DNA from: Alphaproteobacteria bacterium GM7ARS4
Lineage (GTDB): Bacteria; Pseudomonadota; Alphaproteobacteria; GM7ARS4
Assembly (NCBI GenBank): GCA_014332745.1
Contig: JACONL010000009.1
Span: 21,441-55,345, forward strand
DNA: 33,905 nt
Reading direction: 5' to 3'
Shown: piece after piece, positions 18,001 to 25,379 of the stretch
How the letters are laid out: the number at the start of each line of letters is the position of its first letter
How positions within the stretch are numbered: the stretch's first letter is position 1
Program-made: the position numbers and the translations under genes
The notes under the pieces: model-generated
Databases searched by the model: none
What the model saw: only the letters and a program-made list of their open reading frames with translations
What the model was told of the DNA's origin: nothing

Positions 18001-18033
18001 CCTATATTCCGTGCGATGAGCGGGTTATCGTGA
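15016..18033 (+). CDS. Type III-like Res: helicase-nuclease restriction subunit (partner of first Mod)
   Basis: About 1005 residues. Superfamily 2 helicase motifs are intact: Walker A MATGSGKT (133-140), DEAH (244-247) within VILDEAHRG, NFSASFT as motif III, and QSVGRGVR (557-564) as motif VI. The C-terminal nuclease shows a PD-(D/E)xK pattern, Asp914 in FYPDF and Asp931-x-Lys933 in VDPKG. Type III Res subunits translocate or signal along DNA and cut beside unmethylated sites with Mod. I choose ATG 15016, since the open frame to 14983 only overlaps the end of mod, and AGGGTGTG provides a ribosome site. A mid-protein charged stretch (IPTYKKEKRGEKRRDRQ) links the helicase and later domains. Confidence 0.9.
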   Translation: MDTLEDIIKKERLYEALPEAWHLPSLPYFAGARIVDKKKHQLKKLYDYQIQALRNAACALFLYYDGGGGKDTEPSLLKQAFARYYPPSALSDVAVVKSKIEGDPFSILSPFFAPHDEESIDYTQLINRMCFWMATGSGKTLIIVKLIEYLFSLRRHGLIPPHPILILAHKDYLLAQIRATIHEFNITGVDNPIDLVHLRAFGEANLLGNNVYYHLSDNIADEQTNARTDYRAYAHDGKWFVILDEAHRGAKDDSKRQAYYHVMARQGFLFNFSASFTERADILTSVKKYNLEDFTKKGHGKHVYLNEQEYRAFSNAKDEINTNERKAIVLKSLITLTAITQQVEGARRTTGLADLYHVPLMMTLVHSVNTDREGNKNDLWVFFQTLREIIAGETDERLFHRARESLKRDWRGGTFLFSCHDTPLSHIREASSILDRVTMEEVRRSVFLSPDKGTLQYIVGESSKEIAFQVKNSEKPFALIRIGDTGKWKQALPLLYGYEKTQRVNEQAFFEQLNHKDSSITLLMGSRSFVESWDSNRPNVINYINIGGVDAKKFVVQSVGRGVRIEPVSGYRLRYAFLNRQERETIGAGEASPAPLAETVFLFATNRRAMGMVLKGLASTKEGSVERLQGIIRAPVPTIPPDNIPMPLLIPTYKKEKRGEKRRDRQFTLADETFERFKAYLAQTSDSVLIVRDGLSLGQVGALRQFIESCDYRRDANKTYDRLSFLQKRVIEYLKGKAEIVEGMRPLVENGDDKDDIVHFRHICVRYEYRNGTLYPDKAQLESTIANVKQGKEQDRKKLARLYAEDKITEREFDKRVEGRQEGVYGDLTIKNIMGHYYVPVILGNEKVDYIQHIIKAESERRFIGCLEAYVGKDEERGWDAWMFSRIDGGPNLDKVSIPYHDGRHNMGRKFYPDFIFWLCKGDNYKIVFVDPKGTTHADSYVKIDGYRVLFERDGKVRTFHHDGKNVQLFLYMFTDDLANVRGERYKDYWIDDPEPIFRAMSGLS

Positions 18034-18042
18034 GGAACGCGC

Positions 18043-21000
18043 ATGTCACTTCTCTTCGAAAAGCAAGGCTACCAAGATGATTGTGTTGACTCCATCATAG
18101 AGGCTTTAGGCACAAGCGAGAATCTCACGACATTCTCTCCCCTCAGGCAATCGCTCCAGAAGATTCAGGCAAAGAACAACATACCCCTAGGGATTAGGAC
18201 AACCAGCGATGACAGGCGTCTTGATATTGTGATGGAGACGGGAACAGGCAAGACCTTCACCTATCTCAAAGCCATGTTCGAATTAAACGCCCATTATCAC
18301 GTCAATCACTTCCTTATTTTCGTGCCGCGTTTAGCCATACGCGAAGGCATCTTACAGAACATTGCCTTAACCTCTTCTTATTTCGCCCAGATGTATGGTG
18401 GCAGGCGTATCACGTCCCATTGTTATAGTGGCGCAGGCGATGTGGGTGAGGCAGCGCGCTTTCTCTACGGGAGAGGCAAAGATTTATCTGTTCTTATCCT
18501 CACCAGCCAATCCATCGCCGCAAAAAATAAGGCTACGCGGGTTTTACACCGCGTGCAAGAACATGAGAGGTATGGCAGGAAAAGTCTACTTGAGAACATT
18601 GCTCAGCGCAACCCCGTCATTATCATCGATGAACCCCATCTATTGAAGGGTGATGTCTTCAAGGAGACCTATGATAAACATTTCTCACGCGCTCTCTGTC
18701 TACGCTTTGGCGCAACCTTTCCCAATACATCGACCTCTCAAGACTCCCGCCATGCCTTATCCAATGTTGTCTATTGCTTGGATAGTCTATCAGCCTTTCG
18801 CCAATATCTGGTGAAGCAAATCCATGTCAGCAATGTAGCAGGGACAGGCCATGCCATATCCTTTATGGAGAAAGGCGCAAACAAAAACGAGGTGAAGATC
18901 GCCTATGAAAGGGAAGGTAACGCCCACAGGGCGACGCTCTCCTATGGCGAGGATATTGGCGTCAAGACGGGGGATAAGAACTATGACGGCGTCTGGATTG
19001 TCAGGGTTGCAAAGGACAAAGTGCATTTTTCCGATGGACGCGACCCCATCCCTCTACGTAGCCACTATGAACTCTCTGATGAAGAAATTCGGGTGATGGT
19101 GCGCGACGCCATAGAACGCCACTTTGAGAAAGAAAAAACACTCTTCGCGCAACACATCAAGGCGCTCTCTCTTTTCTTCATTCCGCGCATCGATGACTTT
19201 CGCGGGCAAGAACCACGTATCAAACGTATCTTTGAAGAGGAATACAAGAAACAACAAAAGGACATCGTGCGCGGCTTGACAGCCGACGACCATGCCTACG
19301 GGGCATATCTAAAACGCGACTATGATGAACAAGGGACGCTCAAGGTGCATGAGGGCTATTTCTCAGGCGATAAAGGCACAAAAGGAAGCTCGCAAGAAGC
19401 AAAAGAGGCCTCTATATGCGACATTATCCTCAGGGACAAGGTGCGCCTCCTCTCTTTGCAAGAGCCATTGCGCTTTGTCTTTTCTGTATGGGCGTTGCAA
19501 GAGGGATGGGACAACCCCAATATCTTCACCCTCTGTAAAATTGCGCCCACCAGCAAGGACACATCAAGGCGTCAGCAAGTAGGACGTGGCTTGCGCCTTG
19601 CCGTCAACAATAAGGGACAGCGTATCACCCATGCCTATTGTCGAGAGGATGACAACGCCTTCTACGACATCAATCGCTTAGACGTCATCGTCTCGAACCA
19701 AGAACGTGGCTTTATCGATGACATCCAAAGGGAAATCCAAGACAACAGCTACGTTCTTGGCGGTGAGACACTGGACCATGCCACCTTGAAACAAAATTAT
19801 GCCTTGAACGAAATGCAAGCGAGGGAAACCATCAATCTCTTGCTTAAGCATGGCGCGATCACGCCAGCGGAAGATGGCTCATGCTATCGTATCACAGCCT
19901 CCTTGACAGCATGCATGGACCAACATAAACAAGAATTCCAAGCCTTCCTGAAAGAGCGCTATGACACGCTCTATAAGGATTTCAAAAACGCCAAGGATGC
20001 GCGCCATGAACCCGCCATCGGCTCCAGTAACAAGGACGATGTTAAAGTACCCATTCGTCACAATAAGGCGCAAGAACTCAAAGACCTATGGCATGCCATC
20101 ACACGCGAAGCCCGTATCGTCTATGAAAATATCAAGGACGAGGATATTATCAACAGCGTTCGCGACGACTTCGCCAACGAGACCATCGACCCCGTCTACA
20201 TCCATGTCAAAACAAAACGTTACGACCACATGCAAGATAAAATTATCCCTGAAGACACAAAAACCTTAGGCATACGCGACTTCTGGCAGGTTGGGGGATA
20301 TGAACGATTCCTATACCGATTCGCTGAAAAAGAGAAACTTCCCCTCCCTTTTGTCTGTCGCCTCTTTCACGCCTTGCCAAAGGACAAGATAAAGAACCAT
20401 CCCTCACGGGCCTATACCATGCTCAAACAGCTCGTGCAAAAGGCCATCCATCGCCACATTATCAACAGCGTCAACAGCGTCAACTATAAATTCGATAGTA
20501 CGACCCGTATCACAGGGGAAGACCCCCTGTATGACAAGGATGGCACTCCTAAAGAACATATCAAGGCAGGCCTCTTAGGGCGCTGCCCCAGCTCTGAATC
20601 GTCGTCGCCGTCTCACAACCTCGAATCATCCCCGCCCCCCTATCTCTATGACAAAATATACTATGACTCTGACATAGAGCATAAGACCATCACCGAAACC
20701 CCGCCCGACAAAAAGCAATACGAGCTTGTCGTTTTTGGCAAATTGCCGCGTATCAACATTCCCACGCCCTACAAGCACTATAATCCCGACTTTGCCTATC
20801 TCATCAAAAAGAAAGCGCATGACAAAAATCATGACAAAAACCCTGACACAACCCTCTTCTTTATTGTCGAGACCAAAGGCTATGATAAGATGGCAGACCT
20901 AAAGGACGAGGAAACCATGAAGATAAAGTATGGCAGGAAATTCTTTCACGCCCTCAACGAGCATATCAAAAAGGAACATGATAACGTGGAGGTGCGCTTT

Positions 21001-21072
21001 TGTGAGCGTTTGCCAAAAGATAAGCTTATCGACATGCTTCAAAGCCTATACCAAGAGGAAGCAAAGACATGA
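18043..21072 (+). CDS. Type III restriction enzyme Res subunit (second system)
   Basis: A 1009-residue helicase-nuclease, the normal size for type III Res. It has Walker A METGTGKT (64-71), DEPH (196-199) in place of DEAH as in EcoP-type Res subunits, FGATF, the motif VSVWALQEGWDNPN-like segment (SVWALQEGWDNPN), QQVGRGLRL from residue 511, and a C-terminal PD-(D/E)xK pair, Asp916 in NPDF and Glu943-x-Lys945 in VETKG. Its sequence is only remotely like the Res just upstream, so it is not a recent duplicate. Two short in-frame duplications are visible (SVNSVN near residue 808 and HDKNHDKN near 926). It begins 9 bases after the first Res stop. Confidence 0.95.
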   Translation: MSLLFEKQGYQDDCVDSIIEALGTSENLTTFSPLRQSLQKIQAKNNIPLGIRTTSDDRRLDIVMETGTGKTFTYLKAMFELNAHYHVNHFLIFVPRLAIREGILQNIALTSSYFAQMYGGRRITSHCYSGAGDVGEAARFLYGRGKDLSVLILTSQSIAAKNKATRVLHRVQEHERYGRKSLLENIAQRNPVIIIDEPHLLKGDVFKETYDKHFSRALCLRFGATFPNTSTSQDSRHALSNVVYCLDSLSAFRQYLVKQIHVSNVAGTGHAISFMEKGANKNEVKIAYEREGNAHRATLSYGEDIGVKTGDKNYDGVWIVRVAKDKVHFSDGRDPIPLRSHYELSDEEIRVMVRDAIERHFEKEKTLFAQHIKALSLFFIPRIDDFRGQEPRIKRIFEEEYKKQQKDIVRGLTADDHAYGAYLKRDYDEQGTLKVHEGYFSGDKGTKGSSQEAKEASICDIILRDKVRLLSLQEPLRFVFSVWALQEGWDNPNIFTLCKIAPTSKDTSRRQQVGRGLRLAVNNKGQRITHAYCREDDNAFYDINRLDVIVSNQERGFIDDIQREIQDNSYVLGGETLDHATLKQNYALNEMQARETINLLLKHGAITPAEDGSCYRITASLTACMDQHKQEFQAFLKERYDTLYKDFKNAKDARHEPAIGSSNKDDVKVPIRHNKAQELKDLWHAITREARIVYENIKDEDIINSVRDDFANETIDPVYIHVKTKRYDHMQDKIIPEDTKTLGIRDFWQVGGYERFLYRFAEKEKLPLPFVCRLFHALPKDKIKNHPSRAYTMLKQLVQKAIHRHIINSVNSVNYKFDSTTRITGEDPLYDKDGTPKEHIKAGLLGRCPSSESSSPSHNLESSPPPYLYDKIYYDSDIEHKTITETPPDKKQYELVVFGKLPRINIPTPYKHYNPDFAYLIKKKAHDKNHDKNPDTTLFFIVETKGYDKMADLKDEETMKIKYGRKFFHALNEHIKKEHDNVEVRFCERLPKDKLIDMLQSLYQEEAKT

Positions 21073-21122
21073 TTGCTCAGGATAAGGCGCGCGCCTGTGG
21101 ACTTCATATAAAGGACTCGTGA
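21069..21122 (+). other. 17-codon in-frame leader ORF before the second mod
   Basis: An ATG at 21069 overlaps the Res stop (ATGA) and opens a frame of 17 codons ending in TGA at 21120-21122. It is in the same frame as the following mod gene, which then starts at a TTG only 6 bases later. It could act as a translational-coupling leader, or be the original N-terminus of Mod cut off by a nonsense change with restart at TTG. Confidence 0.4.
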
Positions 21123-21128
21123 CAAGCA

Positions 21129-22910
21129 TTGGCGTTAGAGCAGGCGCGCAAGAGAGACCAACTCAAAGCCCTTATCCCGCACCTTGTGAATAGTGAAGGC
21201 ATGGTGAATGTGGATGCCCTATGCGATGCCTTTGGCGAAGAACGTCTGACGACCGATAGGCAAGGCTATGGCCTTCATTTTGTTGGCAAGGCGCTCGCCA
21301 ACGCTGAGGCGGATAGGGACCCAGAGCAAGAATTGCGCTGTGAGCAAGAGCAATCAAAAGTCTGGAACAAGACGCGCAACATGATCATCCGCGGTGATAA
21401 TCTGGACGTCTTGAAATTGCTCAAGCGCAACTATTATGGCAAAGTCAAGATGATTTACATTGACCCGCCCTATAATACCCGTAGCGATGAATTCATCTAT
21501 AAGGACAACTTCGTTGAGAGCAAGCCATATTGGGAAGCGCATTATGATTTAGACAATGACACCATCGATTCATTTCACACGATCTATGGCAGTCGCACCC
21601 ATTCGGGGTGGCTGGCCTTCATGTATCCTCGCCTGCGCCTTGCCCGCGACCTCTTGCGCGATGATGGCGTCATATATATCTCCATCGATGAACATGAGCA
21701 AGCAAACCTTAAGCTGATGTGTGACGAGATTTTTGGCGAGGAAAATCACTTAGGCGAGTTGATTCGTAAGACAAAATCGACGACCAATGACCCAAAGAAT
21801 GGCTTTAATATCCAACATGAGTATTGTTGCCTCTATGCCCGCAAAAAAGAAGCCCTCATTTTAGCGGGGGAAGAGAAAGATTTTCACAACTATAAAAACC
21901 CCGACAATGACCCCAATGGCCTATGGGTGAGTAGCGGGATCTGTGCCAAGAGGAGTGATACGCGTTTTCCCATCAAAAATCCTTATACAGGCAAGGTTGA
22001 TTATCCCCCCAAGGGGGCGAGCTGGCGTTTTTCTGAATCGTCATTCCGTGAGCATATAAAATCTGGAAAAATCGTTTTTAAGAAGGCTCACAAAGAGAAC
22101 GAACGGGGTTTTATTTTTAAGCGCTATCTCCATGAGGTGAAAAGCAAACGCGATTATGTCAATAGCCTATTCGCTACCGACAATGCCTTTATGAATCAGG
22201 TGGCGACAAAGGAAGGCGTGGCGTTGATGGGGGATATTTTCGCCAGCTACCCTAAGCCTGTGTCATACCTTGAGAAAATCATTTTCTATACCACGTCCCA
22301 TCATGACATTATCTTAGATTTCTTTGCGGGCTCTGGCACGACGGCGCATGCCGTCATGAAGGTGAATGCCAAGGATGGTGGCGAACGTTCTTTCATCATG
22401 GTGGAATGGAACGAGAAGATAGACAAAAGGAAATTTCCTGACGCCCATCAATTTTGCGCGGAGCATCGTCTCAAACCCGTCATTTCTTCCATCACCATCG
22501 AGCGTATCAAGAGGGCGGGTGACAAGCTCAAGGGGGCGTTAGGGATGACGGGTGTTGCCCTTGACACGGGTTATAAAGTCTTTTCCCTTGCTAAGCAGCG
22601 GCGTCTTGCCATCTCGGAGGGGGCGTTGCCTATCGTCCATGCCCCCAGTAGTGACCCGCCTTCTTCCCTCGATGTCCTCTACAACCTTATCATGAAAAGT
22701 AATAAAGACCTTCACGAGCCTTTCGAGACCATAGAGAAAGACGCTTTGTATCGTCAAGGCGACACCTATTACGTCATTGGCAAGTGCGATACCCCTCTTG
22801 GCGACAAAGGGGACATCCATATTGATGGTTTTGCCGACATTGATTTAGAGCAATGGCTCAACAGCATTGGCCTCGAGCAAGAAGGCCGCAACGTCGTCGT
22901 CCATTATTGA
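21129..22910 (+). CDS. Type III restriction-modification Mod subunit (second system)
   Basis: A 593-residue beta-class adenine methyltransferase. Motif IV is DPPY (112-115, in IYIDPPYNTRSDEF), followed by LARDLLRDDGVIYISIDEHE, a recognition region (NYKNPDNDPNGLWVSSG, PPKGASWRFSES, VFKKAHKENERGFIFKRYL) and motif I DFFAGSGTT (397-405). It methylates adenine on one strand of the recognition site and gives specificity to Res. The apparent start is TTG at 21129. ATG 21201 is later and would remove family-like sequence. The size matches EcoP-type Mods, unlike the larger first Mod. It is probably the partner of the Res just upstream, in reversed res-mod order. Confidence 0.93.
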   Translation: MALEQARKRDQLKALIPHLVNSEGMVNVDALCDAFGEERLTTDRQGYGLHFVGKALANAEADRDPEQELRCEQEQSKVWNKTRNMIIRGDNLDVLKLLKRNYYGKVKMIYIDPPYNTRSDEFIYKDNFVESKPYWEAHYDLDNDTIDSFHTIYGSRTHSGWLAFMYPRLRLARDLLRDDGVIYISIDEHEQANLKLMCDEIFGEENHLGELIRKTKSTTNDPKNGFNIQHEYCCLYARKKEALILAGEEKDFHNYKNPDNDPNGLWVSSGICAKRSDTRFPIKNPYTGKVDYPPKGASWRFSESSFREHIKSGKIVFKKAHKENERGFIFKRYLHEVKSKRDYVNSLFATDNAFMNQVATKEGVALMGDIFASYPKPVSYLEKIIFYTTSHHDIILDFFAGSGTTAHAVMKVNAKDGGERSFIMVEWNEKIDKRKFPDAHQFCAEHRLKPVISSITIERIKRAGDKLKGALGMTGVALDTGYKVFSLAKQRRLAISEGALPIVHAPSSDPPSSLDVLYNLIMKSNKDLHEPFETIEKDALYRQGDTYYVIGKCDTPLGDKGDIHIDGFADIDLEQWLNSIGLEQEGRNVVVHY

Positions 22911-22979
22911 TGTCACAGGCGTGCAAACACCAAAAAAGATATTATATTGTTAAGGTGGCGTCCTTCGGTAGATTTCTTT

Positions 22980-23009
22980 TTGACATAGGGCAACGACATA
23001 CGTTACTAT
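22980..23009 (+). promoter_or_regulatory. Probable sigma70-type promoter for the 23.05-kb gene pair
   Basis: TTGACA at 22980-22985 is a perfect -35 box. After an 18-base spacer, TACTAT at 23004-23009 matches the -10 consensus at four of six positions. The next gene starts at 23047 with AGGAGA just before it. The 136-base gap after the restriction block holds no other feature except an AT-rich stretch near 22935-22950. Confidence 0.55.
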
Positions 23010-23046
23010 CGTAGACGGGTTTGGCAACAACAGGAGACACTCACTC

Positions 23047-23385
23047 ATGGCGACTCTTACATCTGTCTTAGGTAAACTATCCCATATCTTTAGCGGGTTG
23101 AACGTTCCCTTTGGGTTTCCGTCTTTCCCTGTGGATGAGGATTTTGACGAAGCGTTGCGAAGGGACATGGAGCGCGACGCGCGGGCTCTTGCCAGTGATT
23201 GGGAGCAGGTAGGCCAAGACATGCGTCGGGCGATGGACTCGTTTTATACACATCACATGGACGACAGCCAGCGGGCGCAACTTCTAGAGATTTTAGAGGC
23301 GAACCCTACCACACAAGAGAGCGCCGTCCACTACAAGGTGCTCGTTCCCGCCGTCCTTTTTGATGATGGCACAGAAGAAAGATAA
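23047..23385 (+). CDS. Unrecognised 112-residue acidic protein
   Basis: A soluble protein I do not recognise. It has a strong ribosome site (AGGAGA, 9 bases from ATG 23047) and a promoter-like sequence ahead, so it is very likely real. The N-terminal part is hydrophobic and glycine/phenylalanine-containing (FSGLNVPFGFPSFP). The middle is a charged helix (RRDMERDARALASDWEQVGQDM). No signal peptide or catalytic motif is clear. It overlaps the start of the DUF2335-like gene by about 20 bases, so the two probably work together. Confidence 0.7.
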   Translation: MATLTSVLGKLSHIFSGLNVPFGFPSFPVDEDFDEALRRDMERDARALASDWEQVGQDMRRAMDSFYTHHMDDSQRAQLLEILEANPTTQESAVHYKVLVPAVLFDDGTEER

Positions 23386-23779
23386 GACACAGGAAGACGC
23401 AAACGCTCTTCCCGCTGAGGGCAAGTCCTCTTCTCTTGTGAAGAAGGGAGCAGAGAAGGAAGACACAAACACTCTTCCTGCTAAAGGTAAGTCCTCTTCT
23501 CTTGTGAAGAAGGAAGGCGGAATGGTGGTGGAGGGGGGGGAAGTGTTGAAACGCGTGTCGTTCGTGCTGTCGGAGGAGCACTCTACGTGGAGGACGTCTC
23601 TTCCTCCATCCAAAGAGATGACAGGCTATGAGGAAACGTTAAAAGGGGCGGCTAACCGCATTGTCGCCATGGCGGAGGATAATGCTCGTCATAGAAGGGG
23701 CATGGGCCAAGGGCTTCTCGTTATTGTCTTCATTATTGTTGGCGTGCTTGCTGGTGCCGTGTCCTATGCTTTTTTTTGA
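23363..23779 (+). CDS. DUF2335-like membrane protein, probably cut short at a T8 run
   Basis: The segment GYEETLKGAANRIVAMAEDNARHRR and the following transmembrane helix (LLVIVFIIVGVLAGAVSYAFF) resemble DUF2335 membrane proteins. That family normally has a second helix after a short turn. Here the frame stops right after a run of eight T (23770-23777), and the missing helix (IPALAMTGCAMLTFIAM, ending in basic RVLKSK) is encoded in the next frame to 23855. With seven T the protein would run through and be about 164 residues. The N-terminal part holds a tandem 66-base duplication. The start is ATG 23363 or 23366, inside the previous gene. Confidence 0.7.
   Translation: MMAQKKDKTQEDANALPAEGKSSSLVKKGAEKEDTNTLPAKGKSSSLVKKEGGMVVEGGEVLKRVSFVLSEEHSTWRTSLPPSKEMTGYEETLKGAANRIVAMAEDNARHRRGMGQGLLVIVFIIVGVLAGAVSYAFF
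23391..23522 (+). repeat. Tandem 66-bp duplication within the DUF2335-like gene
   Basis: Two adjacent 66-base units, 23391-23456 and 23457-23522, are highly similar. They encode two copies of a 22-residue segment with the shared core GKSSSLVKK. The length is a multiple of three, so the frame is kept. It lies in the hydrophilic N-terminal part before the family domain and looks like a recent slippage or recombination duplication. Confidence 0.85.
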
Positions 23780-23858
23780 AGGTATACCTGCCCTTGCAAT
23801 GACTGGGTGTGCCATGCTCACCTTCATTGCTATGCGCGTTCTCAAGAGCAAATAACCC

Positions 23859-24425
23859 GTGAAAATCAACGCCATACAGATACGCGCCGGCCACGTCTTA
23901 GAGCATCAGGGCAAGCGTTATACGGTGCTCTCTAACACCATCCTTCAGCCGGGCAAGGGCAGTGCTTTCGTGCAAGTTGAAATGCGCGACATTGCCACTG
24001 GCACAAAAGTCAATCAACGATGGCGCACCCAAGAGAGTGTTGAACGCCTTCATGTCGAGGAACATCTGTGCCAATTTCTCTATATGGAGGGGACAAACAT
24101 CACCCTCATGGACAAAGAGAGTTATGAACAATATAGCCTTTCTCAAGAGATGTTAGGAAAAGCGCAACGTTTTTTACAAGATGGCATGGAGGTTGCTGTC
24201 GACTTCATCGATGGTGAGGCTGTCAGCGTGCGCCTTCCCCCGACCGTCACATTGACGGTGCGAGAGGCAGACCCCGTCATCAAAGGGCAGACCGCCACAT
24301 CATCCTATAAATCCGCCCTGTTGGATAATGGTGTGAAAACGATGGTGCCGCCTCATATCAGTGTTGGTGATGGTGTTGTCATCAATACCCTTGATGGCAG
24401 CTATGTAGAAAAGGCAAAATCTTAG
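23859..24425 (+). CDS. efp: Elongation factor P
   Basis: EF-P enters the ribosomal E site and relieves stalling at polyproline. The 188-residue product has the three-domain EF-P layout and the normal length. The loop QPGKGSAF carries the lysine (Lys33) that is modified by EpmA or another pathway in many bacteria. The C-terminal part contains the family ending SYKSALLDNGVKTMVPPHI...GDGVVINTLDGSYVEKA. The start is GTG 23859, which matches the family N-terminus exactly, though no strong ribosome site is seen. It lies just before an inositol-monophosphatase-family gene, a frequent pairing in alphaproteobacteria. Confidence 0.97.
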   Translation: MKINAIQIRAGHVLEHQGKRYTVLSNTILQPGKGSAFVQVEMRDIATGTKVNQRWRTQESVERLHVEEHLCQFLYMEGTNITLMDKESYEQYSLSQEMLGKAQRFLQDGMEVAVDFIDGEAVSVRLPPTVTLTVREADPVIKGQTATSSYKSALLDNGVKTMVPPHISVGDGVVINTLDGSYVEKAKS

Positions 24426-24436
24426 CCGCTCATGCG

Positions 24437-24472
24437 CTGTGCCTGTCGCTGTGCCTGTCGCTATGTCTGTGT
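24437..24472 (+). repeat. 12-bp tandem repeat after efp
   Basis: CTGTGCCTGTCG occurs twice in a row (24437-24448 and 24449-24460), followed by a degenerate third unit (24461-24472). It lies between the efp stop and the next gene. It has no coding or hairpin role that I can see and probably reflects slippage. Confidence 0.7.
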
Positions 24473-24496
24473 GTTTGTGCGTGGCGTCCGTCATAA

Positions 24497-25369
24497 ATGT
24501 GCTGTATGGGCATGCGCTTTATGGGCTGGTGTTTTATGCGCGAGGTAGATTATAATGCTCTTTCTAACGTCATGATGCATGCGGTGCGCGACGCCGCCCA
24601 TGGCGTCTTGCGGGACATTGGCGAAATAGAGAACATTCAGCGTCGTCACAAGGGGCTTCGCTCTTACACGACCCATGCGTGGCAACGTGTTGCCAAGTCT
24701 CTTGTTGAGGCTCTGTCGCGTGCGCGTCCAGCCTTTGGCCTTGTCATCAGAGGGCAACCCTATCGCAAAGGAGAGGCGCAGGATGAATGGATTATTGACC
24801 CTATCAATGGCTTTACCAATTTTTGTCGCGGGGTTGCCCATTGCGCTTTGTCTGTGGCATGTCGTCATGGCGAGGATATTGTCGCATGTGTGTTATATGA
24901 TGTGGTGCGAGGCGAGCTTTTCCGCGCAGTGAAGGGGCGAGGCAGTTTCTGTGAGAGCAAGCGCATACGCATGGAGCGAGGACGCCCATGGCCTGAGAGC
25001 ATGCTGGCCATGGGAGGGGCGAGCATGCTCTCTATGGCGCGTCTTTCTCAACAGACGCCATCGACCGCCCCATCCCCCGTCATGCCTCATCTACGCCATA
25101 CGGGTGCGGACGCCATTGATATGGCGTGGAGCGCATGTGGCAGGTATGATGGCTATGTGGGTGTGTGTGTTCCTTTTGCCTCTGTGGCAAGCGGGATGTT
25201 ATTAGTGCGTGAGGCTGGCGGGCTTGTTCATATGTCGCCTGTGTCATCGTCTCAGTATGCGCGCCATCGTTCCTCTCACCTTCGAGAGCGTGGGGCTTAT
25301 TGCACCATCGTTGCTGGCACGCCTGAGTGTTATCGGCGCGTGATGGATATGATGGCGACAATGGACTAA
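24497..25369 (+). CDS. Inositol-monophosphatase-family protein lacking metal ligands (likely pseudoenzyme)
   Basis: The fold is clear: RDIGEIENIQRRHKG, WIIDPINGFTNF, ACVLYDVVRGELFRAVKGRGSF, GADAIDMAWSACGRYDGY and LLVREAGG line up with SuhB-type phosphatases. The catalytic residues mostly do not. The Gly-Glu-Glu metal site is GQP (86-88), the Asp-Gly-Thr of the second motif is Asn-Gly-Phe (104-106), the Trp-Asp metal site is Phe-Ala (227-228), and the early Asp-x-Val-Thr motif is absent. Only Asp101 remains. The protein therefore probably has no phosphatase activity and may have a regulatory or structural role. The frame is intact. Starts at 24497 or 24536 are both possible, neither with a clear ribosome site. 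Confidence 0.85.
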   Translation: MCCMGMRFMGWCFMREVDYNALSNVMMHAVRDAAHGVLRDIGEIENIQRRHKGLRSYTTHAWQRVAKSLVEALSRARPAFGLVIRGQPYRKGEAQDEWIIDPINGFTNFCRGVAHCALSVACRHGEDIVACVLYDVVRGELFRAVKGRGSFCESKRIRMERGRPWPESMLAMGGASMLSMARLSQQTPSTAPSPVMPHLRHTGADAIDMAWSACGRYDGYVGVCVPFASVASGMLLVREAGGLVHMSPVSSSQYARHRSSHLRERGAYCTIVAGTPECYRRVMDMMATMD

Positions 25370-25379
25370 GGCTAAGGCC

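Noticed and set aside
21120-21122. TGA read as a sense codon (recoded UGA) before the second mod
   Set aside because: TGA is used as a normal stop in several genes here (ccmD, the ATPase, and the DUF6339-like gene), and tryptophan is encoded by TGG throughout.
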